In this document: positions 1-6,072 of the stretch, one piece after another | How positions within the stretch are numbered: position 1 is the first letter of the stretch | How the letters are laid out: each line of letters opens with the position of its first letter | Assembly: GCA_945875195.1 (NCBI GenBank) | Contig: CAMCJW010000124.1 | Coordinates: forward strand, 1 to 7,995 | Direction: 5' to 3' | DNA length: 7,995 nucleotides | Origin: Chitinophaga pinensis | GTDB lineage: Bacteria > Bacteroidota > Bacteroidia > UKL13-3 | Translations under genes and position numbers: made by a program | Notes under the pieces: model-generated | What the model saw: the letters and a program-made list of their open reading frames with translations, nothing else | The model's database searches: none | Told to the model about the DNA's origin: nothing

Positions 1-17
1 AAGCTTTAAATAAATTC

Positions 18-59
18 AAAAAAATCCCTGCTCAATTTAATTGAGCAGGGATTTTTTTT
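18..59. terminator. Strong bidirectional intrinsic terminator
   Basis: A perfect hairpin has CCCTGCTCAA (26-35) pairing with TTGAGCAGGG (41-50) around a very small loop. The stem extends outward through A18-A24 against T52-T58. On the plus strand it is followed by eight T (52-59), and the A-run on the left gives a U-tract when read leftwards, so it can work in both directions. It most likely ends a plus-strand gene lying left of the window, which cannot be seen here. Confidence 0.8.
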
Positions 60-260
60 GCAGTTAATCGTTCAATGATATTTACCGCTAACCAAATTAA
101 ACTATCCTACATGATATTTATTCAGGTTACTATTCAACCCTAAGATGCATTTAAAGGGCCTGCATCAATTGAACGGATAACAATAGCATATCTATCTCTT
201 TCATATCATCAATAAACTGATCATTCACAATTACCAAACAGGTGAAAAGGCTTAAACAAA
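60..260. other. Intergenic stretch with no recognisable feature
   Basis: This AT-rich spacer lies between two terminators. I see no gene, tRNA-like fold or repeat array in it. The only repeats are short: ATGATATTTA occurs at 75-84 and again at 111-120. A 25-codon minus-strand frame (228-151) starts with GTG but lacks support. Being bounded by a terminator on each side, the stretch is probably little transcribed. Confidence 0.5.
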
Positions 261-290
261 AAGAGAGCGCTACAAATGCAGCGCTCTCTT
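261..290 (-). terminator. Intrinsic terminator after the T9SS-exported protein gene
   Basis: AAGAGAGCGC (261-270) pairs perfectly with GCGCTCTCTT (281-290), and T271-A280 adds one pair around an 8-base loop. Read on the minus strand, the GC-rich stem is followed by a T-rich run (TTTTTGTTT). It begins 29 bp after the stop codon of the minus-strand gene at 320-1423, so it should end that transcript and possibly the whole leftward cluster from the sigma factor gene. Confidence 0.8.
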
Positions 291-319
291 ATTTTAAGCT
301 CTATTTATTTTATTAAAAT

Positions 320-1423
320 CTATTTAACCACAAACCTACTAGAGGTATTGATTCCATTACCGCTTAAAGTATAGAAATAAACTCCTGGCTTCAATTGGCT
401 TATTTGAACTGGTAATTGGTTCAAACCGTTGGTTACCTCAACTTCTTTACTTGGTAAAACTTCATTACCTAAAATATCGTATACGCTTAAATTAGCTCGG
501 CTATTTTTGCTTGCTTGCGTTTCAATAGTTATTAAATCACTTGCAGGCACAGGGTAAACTTTGGATGCGTGAGCCATAGCCTTATTATCCTTAATTCCAC
601 TTGCCACTCCTCTGCTACTAGCCAACATAAATGTCATATCAACTATGTTGCCTAAAGTATCTGTACTGGCAGCTAACAATGGGTCTCCAGAATTGGCACC
701 TATCCAAATATAGCTTTTATTAGATTCTGAAAACTGATCAAAACCAGAACCTGCAGGTAAATCTGTATAAGTACCTGTGATGGTATTTCTTATTTTTAAT
801 GAAACATTGATATCAATAGTTGAAACTTGACGTAATACATCAAATTGGCCTGCATCTAGTTTTAATTTACCCCAAGCATCAACTTCAGAAGTATTTCTTA
901 ATTTATAAATAATCTTTACGCTATCTATAAATGGAATACTGATTCCAAAATCACTTGCTAAACTAGTCGTAAAACTTTCAGTTGAATCCTTAAACTTTGT
1001 GCCCATAGTGGATGGGAATTTAAACACTGTTAATGCTGCACCAGGGCCAGTTATTTGACTACCCTCAAAAATTGTGCGCAATGCGGTATTGCTAACAATT
1101 AAAAAATTTGGAAACTCCTCCATTGTAAATGGATCACGAGTAAAACTTACCAAGTTACAACCAGCAGGTGCGGAAGGATAAGTTAATCCATTGGCATAAA
1201 AGGTTGTATCAATAAAATTCCTATCGGCCCATCCGGTAAGATCCCAGGTTTTATTTGTCCCGGCCACTTTGAGCGCATTGCTTGAACTTACAGAAACGGA
1301 AGTGTCCTCAGCTAATACGTACCAATCTCCAGCAACTGCGAAGTCGCTTCTATTAATGGTAATTTGAGAGAATGCTGAAAACCCAAACAGGGTTAATACA
1401 GCCATGAGTATATTTTTTTTCAT
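320..1423 (-). CDS. Secreted protein with C-terminal T9SS type A sorting domain; function unknown
   Basis: A 367-residue exported protein. Residues 1-19 are a Sec signal peptide (KK, then a hydrophobic core, ending AFS before Gln20). Residues from about 289 to the end match the T9SS type A sorting domain: the VYPVPASD start, then LSVYDILGNEV, LKPGVYFYTL and a basic FVVK terminus. Such tails send cargo through the type IX system, after which they are usually removed. The intervening 270 or so residues look beta-rich with a single Cys, and I do not recognise them. The frame stays open upstream to a TTG at 1450, but the ATG at 1423 is preferred: it puts KK directly before the hydrophobic core, and the TTG would lie inside a promoter-like box (1448-1455). 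The gene follows the sigma-factor operon in the same direction with a 92-bp gap, so it may be a co-transcribed or regulon member. Export route is well supported; function is not. Confidence 0.85.
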   Translation of the reverse strand: MKKNILMAVLTLFGFSAFSQITINRSDFAVAGDWYVLAEDTSVSVSSSNALKVAGTNKTWDLTGWADRNFIDTTFYANGLTYPSAPAGCNLVSFTRDPFTMEEFPNFLIVSNTALRTIFEGSQITGPGAALTVFKFPSTMGTKFKDSTESFTTSLASDFGISIPFIDSVKIIYKLRNTSEVDAWGKLKLDAGQFDVLRQVSTIDINVSLKIRNTITGTYTDLPAGSGFDQFSESNKSYIWIGANSGDPLLAASTDTLGNIVDMTFMLASSRGVASGIKDNKAMAHASKVYPVPASDLITIETQASKNSRANLSVYDILGNEVLPSKEVEVTNGLNQLPVQISQLKPGVYFYTLSGNGINTSSRFVVK

Positions 1424-1447
1424 ATTTATAAATTTGTTAACTTGTTT

Positions 1448-1455
1448 CAAAAATA
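1448..1455 (-). promoter_or_regulatory. Candidate Bacteroidota -7 promoter box for the T9SS cargo gene
   Basis: The minus strand reads TATTTTTG, an exact match to the TAnnTTTG -7 element of the primary sigma factor of Bacteroidota. It lies 24 nt before the ATG at 1423, giving an expected leader of about 15-20 nt. The -33 region is only AT-rich, with no clear TTG at the usual spacing, and the box sits in AT-rich DNA where chance matches are common. If real, it rules out the upstream TTG start and gives this gene its own promoter, separate from the sigma operon. Confidence 0.35.
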
Positions 1456-1515
1456 GTGCCGCAATCTTAAAATATTATATGAATTAAATATTAAAATGAA
1501 ACTTTTTATTCAAAA

Positions 1516-2982
1516 CTAAAAATCTTGAAAAGGAATCAAGGTAATTCCAGCAGAAAATAATCTGATATCAGGATTACCATTTTCCTGATTAAAGTAAGGT
1601 GTTAAACTATAATTTGCAAAAGCCCTAAACCAACCATAGCCAATTCTAGCTGTAGCCGTTAATCTGAAAGGATTGATGTTATAGTCGTCTTTTATTTTCG
1701 ATTCTTGCTGATATCCTAAAGCCGTTGATTCGGTTCTTAAATGTGAGTATGCTTTAAAGGTTCCAACTACGCCCACAGCAAAGTGAAAATTATTTCTATC
1801 TTTTTTAGTTCTTGGAGCAAACTTTATTAATAAAGGCACATTCAAATTATAATTATACATTTTGTTTTTGCTAAAGGCTGTTAAACCAGAGTCTGCGCTT
1901 ACCGTATTTACGTTGGCAATTAATAATTGGTCTGTATTAAATCTCAAATTTAAAAACTCCATTCCCAGGCCTGTTGTAATGGCAAGTTTGTTTTTCACCA
2001 ATTGCAAATCTCCCTCCAATAGGTTAAGTCCATAAAACCACGACTTCTCCACCCTACAATCTAAAAAATCGTAACCTGTGGGGAGTTTAGAATTAAAATT
2101 GGGCGACATCAGCTGACTCATGCCCAATTCAAAACCTGCGTAAACTTTTTTCAAATCGTATCTTTTTGATTCGTTCCCACAACATTTTTCATCTCCTTCC
2201 TCAGTTTCAATTCTAATTCCGCTTCCTTCTTCAATGATAATTACCTTTTTCTTGCCCACGGTAATGCGTGTAGTATCGTCGTTACTTTGCGCTCTCTCAT
2301 CTGCCATACTTTCACCCGTGTTGGCATCAACAATATTAGAAACTCCGCTTACATTGATTCGCTTATTCACTGGATTTCCGGTATAAATTCCTTTTGCAGC
2401 ACCATCGGCATTTATTTCCAATGTTTCACTTGCATTTACATTAAAGTAAGTAGAACCATCTGCATTTACTTTTAAAGAATTGCATTTAAGTTCGTTTCCA
2501 TACAATTTACAAGCACCATCAATGGTAATATTAGCAATATCAGCCTTTCCTTGTATGTTGATTTTTGAAGCACCATCAGCATCAATTTTTAAGGTTTTAA
2601 CTTCCGTTTTCAAGTTTACTTTGGAGGCCCCGTCTGTATTTAGTTCAAAAGCATCTCCCGCAATAATACTCCCCTCTCCCATTGAAATATCACTTACACC
2701 ATCAATTTTTATCGCAGTTAAATTTGAAAAATATACCTTTACTGTTTCACTCTTATTAATTCCACTGCCAGCGTACTCTACCATCAATGTTCCATTCAAA
2801 ACCTTGAAACTATAATCAGTTGAATTAGATTCCCATGTTGCCTTGTTGGTAGACCCAGAAACAAGTTGTAATTTGATAGGTGCATCCATTTCAATTTTAG
2901 TGAACTCGGGAAGAGGAACAATGGTTTGAGCATAAATACTCCCGCTTATTGCTAGTAACAATAATAATTTTACAATTTTCAT
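1516..2982 (-). CDS. GIN-domain (DUF2807) beta-helix fused to an outer-membrane beta-barrel
   Basis: A 488-residue envelope protein in two halves. Residues 1-19 are a signal peptide (MKIVKLLLLL...IYAQ). Residues 20-220 resemble the head GIN domain (DUF2807): Asp/Ser-Gly turns recur at residues 94, 117, 136, 155, 175, 193 and 212, about 19 residues apart, most within DGAS/DGAC/DGAA-like motifs, as expected for stacked beta-helix rungs. A charged linker (about 221-278) contains Cys267-Cys268. Residues 279-488 show alternating amphipathic strands with aromatic girdles (YAGFELGMSQ, FHFAVGVVGTF, RAFANYSLTPYF) and end in Phe, like PorT/OMP_b-brl barrels. The helix would therefore be periplasmic or surface-exposed, with the barrel as outer-membrane anchor. 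The gene starts 12 bp after the anti-sigma stop, so it is very likely in that operon. Ligand and function are unknown. The domain calls are from pattern and not from a profile search. Confidence 0.85.
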   Translation of the reverse strand: MKIVKLLLLLAISGSIYAQTIVPLPEFTKIEMDAPIKLQLVSGSTNKATWESNSTDYSFKVLNGTLMVEYAGSGINKSETVKVYFSNLTAIKIDGVSDISMGEGSIIAGDAFELNTDGASKVNLKTEVKTLKIDADGASKINIQGKADIANITIDGACKLYGNELKCNSLKVNADGSTYFNVNASETLEINADGAAKGIYTGNPVNKRINVSGVSNIVDANTGESMADERAQSNDDTTRITVGKKKVIIIEEGSGIRIETEEGDEKCCGNESKRYDLKKVYAGFELGMSQLMSPNFNSKLPTGYDFLDCRVEKSWFYGLNLLEGDLQLVKNKLAITTGLGMEFLNLRFNTDQLLIANVNTVSADSGLTAFSKNKMYNYNLNVPLLIKFAPRTKKDRNNFHFAVGVVGTFKAYSHLRTESTALGYQQESKIKDDYNINPFRLTATARIGYGWFRAFANYSLTPYFNQENGNPDIRLFSAGITLIPFQDF

Positions 2983-2994
2983 AATGATGGTATT

Positions 2995-4035
2995 TTAATA
3001 ATGTGTTATTCTTTCGTAAGCAAAAAATCTCGATACAATGCCAAAACTTTTGGTGCCAGTTTCCTCGTCTTTTTTATCGTGGTAAGCAATGCCAGTGGTT
3101 TTTTGTAATAGGTTCAAAGCAACCAAACCTACATTGCCTTGGTACATTGAATCATTCGTATTAGATTGTTTTCCCCTTAACATTTGTTTTGTTTTTTCAA
3201 AAAGCCATTGGCTAGGTTTTAAATAATCTGGGTCTGAACCCAAAGATGCAAGAGGATCTTTTACTGGAGGCAGAAAAGTTGATTGGTAGCCTTGTTTAAC
3301 CCTCTCAAATTCCATGTTTGTTTTTGCTATTAATAATTTTTTTGAAGCCAATTCTTTGAGCTCAATCGGGTGCAAATCTAAGGGCAAAATTTCCGGTTTA
3401 ACTTTTTGCGCAACTGTAGTACTTTTAGGTTCATTGCTACTTTGCTTTTCAACTTTAATGAGTGGTTCAATTATAGGCTTAAAACTTTTTTCTTGTTGCA
3501 ATGCGTTTGCTTGCGCTACTTGCAAATCATTTTTTAGGTTCGAACCAAAATATATTAAACCTAACAGAAAAAATGCGATAAAAACAGCAGCAATTGACCC
3601 AAGTTTATAGTATAAAGGAATAATTTTAAATGCATTCTTTTTCAATATTGCTTTGTTCTCAAAAACAATATTTTCGGAGATTAATTTAGTCATTTGAAAA
3701 AGCTTGAAATCACCAACCAGCTTTGAATCTAGTGAAATTACTTGATTCAATTCTGCCAATTCTTTTTCAGATAAATCACCTTCAACAGCAGCTATCATGC
3801 TAGTTTCAAGCCAAGCAGTTTCCTCAGATTTCTTCAAAAAACTAAAATCTTCCTTATCAACTTCAGTTGCAACAAAAATTTCTCTGTCAATTAAATTTAA
3901 TGAATCAAACTCCAATTGCAAATCTGGATTGTTGCCCAAAAATTGTTGCAATTCTATTTCTAAATGAGCAGCTAACTTTCCTTCCAAAAAGTCTATAATA
4001 TAAATCTCGTAATTTTCTCTGTTAATCATACTCAT
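2995..4035 (-). CDS. Membrane-anchored anti-sigma factor (zinc-less)
   Basis: A 346-residue protein with one transmembrane segment at about residues 146-164 (IAAVFIAFFLLGLIYFG), giving a cytoplasmic N-terminus of about 145 residues and a periplasmic C-terminus of about 180. The N-terminal part holds two similar helical modules, around residues 11-49 (IDFLEGKL...NNPDL) and 80-119 (IAAVEGDLSEKEL), which resemble the anti-sigma helix pattern. No HxxxCxxC zinc motif is present. A Lys/Pro-rich stretch (about 182-225) follows the membrane span. The last 50 residues (NVGLVALNLLQ, FGIVSRFFAYER) look folded and I do not recognise them as a named domain. The ATG overlaps the sigma-factor stop as ATGA (4032-4035), so the two are probably translationally coupled, as is usual for sigma/anti-sigma pairs. 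A second ATG two codons later is possible. The role is inferred from topology and gene order. Confidence 0.8.
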   Translation of the reverse strand: MSMINRENYEIYIIDFLEGKLAAHLEIELQQFLGNNPDLQLEFDSLNLIDREIFVATEVDKEDFSFLKKSEETAWLETSMIAAVEGDLSEKELAELNQVISLDSKLVGDFKLFQMTKLISENIVFENKAILKKNAFKIIPLYYKLGSIAAVFIAFFLLGLIYFGSNLKNDLQVAQANALQQEKSFKPIIEPLIKVEKQSSNEPKSTTVAQKVKPEILPLDLHPIELKELASKKLLIAKTNMEFERVKQGYQSTFLPPVKDPLASLGSDPDYLKPSQWLFEKTKQMLRGKQSNTNDSMYQGNVGLVALNLLQKTTGIAYHDKKDEETGTKSFGIVSRFFAYERITHY

Positions 4036-4517
4036 ACTATTTGCGAAACGTTTCCTAAATAGCTTTTCAATGCCAATCTACCTCTATAAATATAAACCTT
4101 CACCTGACTTTCATTTAACCCTGTAATCTCCCCTATTTCCTCATAGCTGTAACCTTCATAATCTCTCAACATAATTACGGATCGTTGAATTTCATTCAAG
4201 GTATTCAAAGCCTTATCCAATACTTTTTTTATATCAGAATATTTGTTTTCGGTTTGAACCAAATCCTCATGGTAATCCTCCAATTGCGTGCTACGTTTTT
4301 CTTTTCTAATTTTATCAATCATGGTATGATATCCGGTAGTAAACAAATAGCTCTTTGCTTTATTGGGATCAACCTGATCTAATTTTAACCAAACCTTTTC
4401 AAAAGTATCTTGCACCACATCACGCGCAGCATCTCGGTCTTTGAGGTTTTTCACAACAAAGCGAAACAATGCATCCGCATAATCATCTACACAAGCATTA
4501 TACTCAGAAGGGGTCAT
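4032..4517 (-). CDS. ECF-type RNA polymerase sigma factor (sigma-70 family)
   Basis: A 161-residue protein, the usual size for an extracytoplasmic-function sigma factor carrying only regions 2 and 4. Region 2 covers about residues 10-77: ARDVVQDTFEKVWLKL (31-46) is the core-binding helix, and KSYLFTTGYHTMIDKIRKEK (55-74) corresponds to the segment that opens and reads the -10 element. Region 4 covers about 99-155: LNEIQRSVIMLRDYEGYSYE leads into the helix-turn-helix IGEITGLNESQVKVYIYRGR (128-147), which reads the -35 element. It is the first gene of a leftward operon and shares a 4-bp ATGA overlap with the anti-sigma gene. The upstream 112-bp intergenic region is shared with the divergent lipid kinase and could hold an autoregulated promoter. 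There is no Shine-Dalgarno motif before the ATG. The family call is firm; the regulon cannot be read from this window. Confidence 0.93.
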   Translation of the reverse strand: MTPSEYNACVDDYADALFRFVVKNLKDRDAARDVVQDTFEKVWLKLDQVDPNKAKSYLFTTGYHTMIDKIRKEKRSTQLEDYHEDLVQTENKYSDIKKVLDKALNTLNEIQRSVIMLRDYEGYSYEEIGEITGLNESQVKVYIYRGRLALKSYLGNVSQIV

Positions 4518-4544
4518 TCAGCAATTAATGGGTTTCTAGTCGTA

Positions 4545-4571
4545 TAGCGACCTATTCGCAATTTAGTTACA
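4545..4571 (-). promoter_or_regulatory. Speculative ECF-type promoter ahead of the sigma-factor operon
   Basis: On the minus strand, TGTAAC (4571-4566) is followed after 15 nt by TCGCTA (4550-4545), about 28 nt before the sigma-factor ATG. An AAC-containing -35 box with this spacing to a -10 box is a common layout for ECF sigma promoters, which often control their own gene. The -10 assignment is weak, and the call rests on one sequence only. Confidence 0.2.
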
Positions 4572-4629
4572 GATTTGTTAAAAAATTATTATTTCATCCT
4601 AAAATGATTAATTTAGTTCAACAAAATAC

Positions 4630-5487
4630 ATGAAAGAAACTTACCTAATAATATGCAATCCTAAAGCTGGAAAAGGAAAATCGCTCAACCTGTTAAAAGA
4701 ATTGGAAGGTTTCTTAACCCGCAAAGGAATAGAACATGAAACTTGGCAATTAGCCTTCCCTGAAGATTTAAACAAGTATTCTTGCGTTATAATAATAGGA
4801 GGTGATGGAACAGTTAATTATGTTTTGAACCACTTTAAAAATATCCTTATACCTATTGCCCTAATCAAAGGAGGAACAGGCAACGACTATGCATCATTGC
4901 ACTTAGGAAATATAAGTTATGAAAAACAGTTTGAAGTAGCTATTCAACCAAAATCAATTGCAGTAGATGCTGGTTTGTGTAATCACAAAATTTTTATCAA
5001 TGGCGTGGGTATTGGTTTTGATGGTTGGGTTGTCAAGAAAAACATTGGCAAAAGATTCTTTTCTGGAATTACGGCATACTATAGCACCATCATTAGTTTG
5101 TTGTTATTTTACAAAGAGAGTACCATTAAAATCATCACACCTGAAGAATCATGGGAACAGCCTACTTTTATGATGAGTGTAGCCAAGGGGAAGACTTATG
5201 GCGGTGGATTTAAAGTAGCGCCAGGTGCACATCCTTGCAATGGTCATTTTGATTTTATCACCATTGGGAAAATAGGATTGTTTAATAGATTTAGGTTCTT
5301 ACCCATTATAGAAAAAGGCAAACACCTCTCCTTGCCTTTTGTGAAATGTGTAGCCGCAAAAAAAATAGAGGTAATTGCCAGTCATCCGCTTCAGGCGCAC
5401 CTAGATGGAGAATGGATGGAAAGTGCAAAATTTGAATTGGAAATAATGCCAAAAAAATACCTGATTAAATCAATCAAGTATCAATAG
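4630..5487 (+). CDS. YegS/LCB5-family diacylglycerol/lipid kinase
   Basis: A 285-residue soluble, probably membrane-associated enzyme expected to transfer the ATP gamma-phosphate to a lipid hydroxyl (diacylglycerol or a related lipid), feeding phosphatidic acid or its analogue back into phospholipid synthesis. The family motifs appear in order: NPKAGKGKS (10-18), the nucleotide-binding GGDGT (57-61), GGTGND (81-86), VDAG (112-115), NGVGIGFDG (124-132), GGGFKVAPGA (191-200), and LDGE (258-261) near the end, the last being a usual metal/catalytic motif. Length fits a complete DAGK-catalytic-domain protein of about 290 residues. It has its own plus-strand transcript, divergent from the sigma-factor operon and convergent with rplQ. 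The ATG at 4630 sits three residues before the first beta strand and has no Shine-Dalgarno motif. Bacteroidota make sphingolipids, so a sphingoid-base substrate cannot be excluded. Family call is firm; substrate is not shown. Confidence 0.93.
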   Translation: MKETYLIICNPKAGKGKSLNLLKELEGFLTRKGIEHETWQLAFPEDLNKYSCVIIIGGDGTVNYVLNHFKNILIPIALIKGGTGNDYASLHLGNISYEKQFEVAIQPKSIAVDAGLCNHKIFINGVGIGFDGWVVKKNIGKRFFSGITAYYSTIISLLLFYKESTIKIITPEESWEQPTFMMSVAKGKTYGGGFKVAPGAHPCNGHFDFITIGKIGLFNRFRFLPIIEKGKHLSLPFVKCVAAKKIEVIASHPLQAHLDGEWMESAKFELEIMPKKYLIKSIKYQ

Positions 5488-5537
5488 TAAAAATTTGGGT
5501 ACAACTTGGCACGACTGCATTTGAAAAGAAACATAAA

Positions 5538-5567
5538 AAAAGCCCAACAATTACTTGTTGGGCTTTT
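5538..5567. terminator. Bidirectional terminator shared by the lipid kinase gene and rplQ
   Basis: AGCCCAACAA (5541-5550) pairs perfectly with TTGTTGGGCT (5555-5564) around a TTAC loop, and A5538-A5540 pair with T5565-T5567. Read leftwards, the stem runs into seven T (complement of 5534-5540), a good ending for the ribosomal operon 20 bp after the rplQ stop. Read rightwards, only four T follow, so termination of the lipid kinase transcript may be weaker. It sits between the two convergent genes. Confidence 0.85.
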
Positions 5568-5586
5568 CATGAAATATGCTTTAGAA

Positions 5587-6072
5587 CTAGTTGTTCTCTG
5601 TAGTTTCGTCAGTGCTTGGTGCAGCAGTTTCAACCGCAGGAGCAGCAACCTTTTTACCACGACGGGTTTTCTTGGTTGCAACAACTTTACCTTTGCTGTC
5701 TTTTAATAGATTTTCGTTGAAATCTACCAACTCAATGATAGCCATTTCAGCGTTGTCACCTTTTCTGTTCATTAACTTCAAAACGCGGGTATATCCACCT
5801 GGTCTGTCGCCAATTTTACCAGCAATTTCGCCAAACAATTCTTTGATAGAATCTTTGTTTTTTAAATAACTAAAAACAACACGACGAGAGTGAGTGCTAT
5901 CATCTTTCGCCTTGGTTATCAATGGCTCAACGTATTTACGTAGTTCTTTTGCTTTTGCTGCAGTAGTAGTAATGCGCTTGTGGATTATAAGCGAAGTAGC
6001 CATGTTAGCCAACAATGCTTTCCTGTGTGAGGCAGTTCTACTTAAATGATTAAATGTTTTTCCGTGTCTCAT
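5587..6072 (-). CDS. rplQ: 50S ribosomal protein L17
   Basis: Large-subunit ribosomal protein of 161 residues. The conserved core is clear: MRHGK at the start, LSRTASHRKALLANMATSLI (10-29), the RITTTAAKAKELR helix (33-45), VEPLITKAK, then IGDRPGGYTRVLKL (87-100) and RKGDNAEMAIIELVD (103-117). A tail of about 35 residues follows: a basic patch (KKTRRGKK) and then an Ala/Thr/Glu-rich acidic end. L17 in many bacteria is only about 120-130 residues long, whereas tails of this kind are common in Bacteroidota. It is the last gene of the alpha operon, 55 bp after rpoA, and is closed by the terminator at 5538-5567. The ATG at 6072 matches the family N-terminus exactly. Confidence 0.98.
   Translation of the reverse strand: MRHGKTFNHLSRTASHRKALLANMATSLIIHKRITTTAAKAKELRKYVEPLITKAKDDSTHSRRVVFSYLKNKDSIKELFGEIAGKIGDRPGGYTRVLKLMNRKGDNAEMAIIELVDFNENLLKDSKGKVVATKKTRRGKKVAAPAVETAAPSTDETTENN

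Noticed and set aside
167..185. A lac-operator-like string, AATTGAACGGATAACAATA.
   Set aside because: It resembles half of lacO but lacks the full symmetric operator, a LacI-type gene or a downstream promoter/gene. Chance similarity is the simplest explanation.
151..228. A 25-codon minus-strand frame starting GTG and ending TAA, with a helical-looking peptide.
   Set aside because: It lies behind the terminator at 261-290, has no promoter-like box or ribosome-binding signal, and open frames of this length are expected by chance in AT-rich DNA.
1471..1492. An AATATT...AATATT inverted repeat between the GIN-barrel gene and the T9SS cargo gene, as a possible terminator.
   Set aside because: The stem is only six A/T pairs with a ten-base loop, too weak to call as a terminator.
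2287..2815. Two plus-strand open frames opposite the GIN-repeat gene.
   Set aside because: They are antisense shadows of the repeated DGAS-type codons, which keep the opposite frame free of stops. They have no independent start signals and the minus-strand gene has clear domains.
5481..5684. A minus-strand open frame overlapping the rplQ tail and the convergent terminator.
   Set aside because: It runs through the terminator hairpin and is out of frame with L17, whose frame is conserved to its stop.
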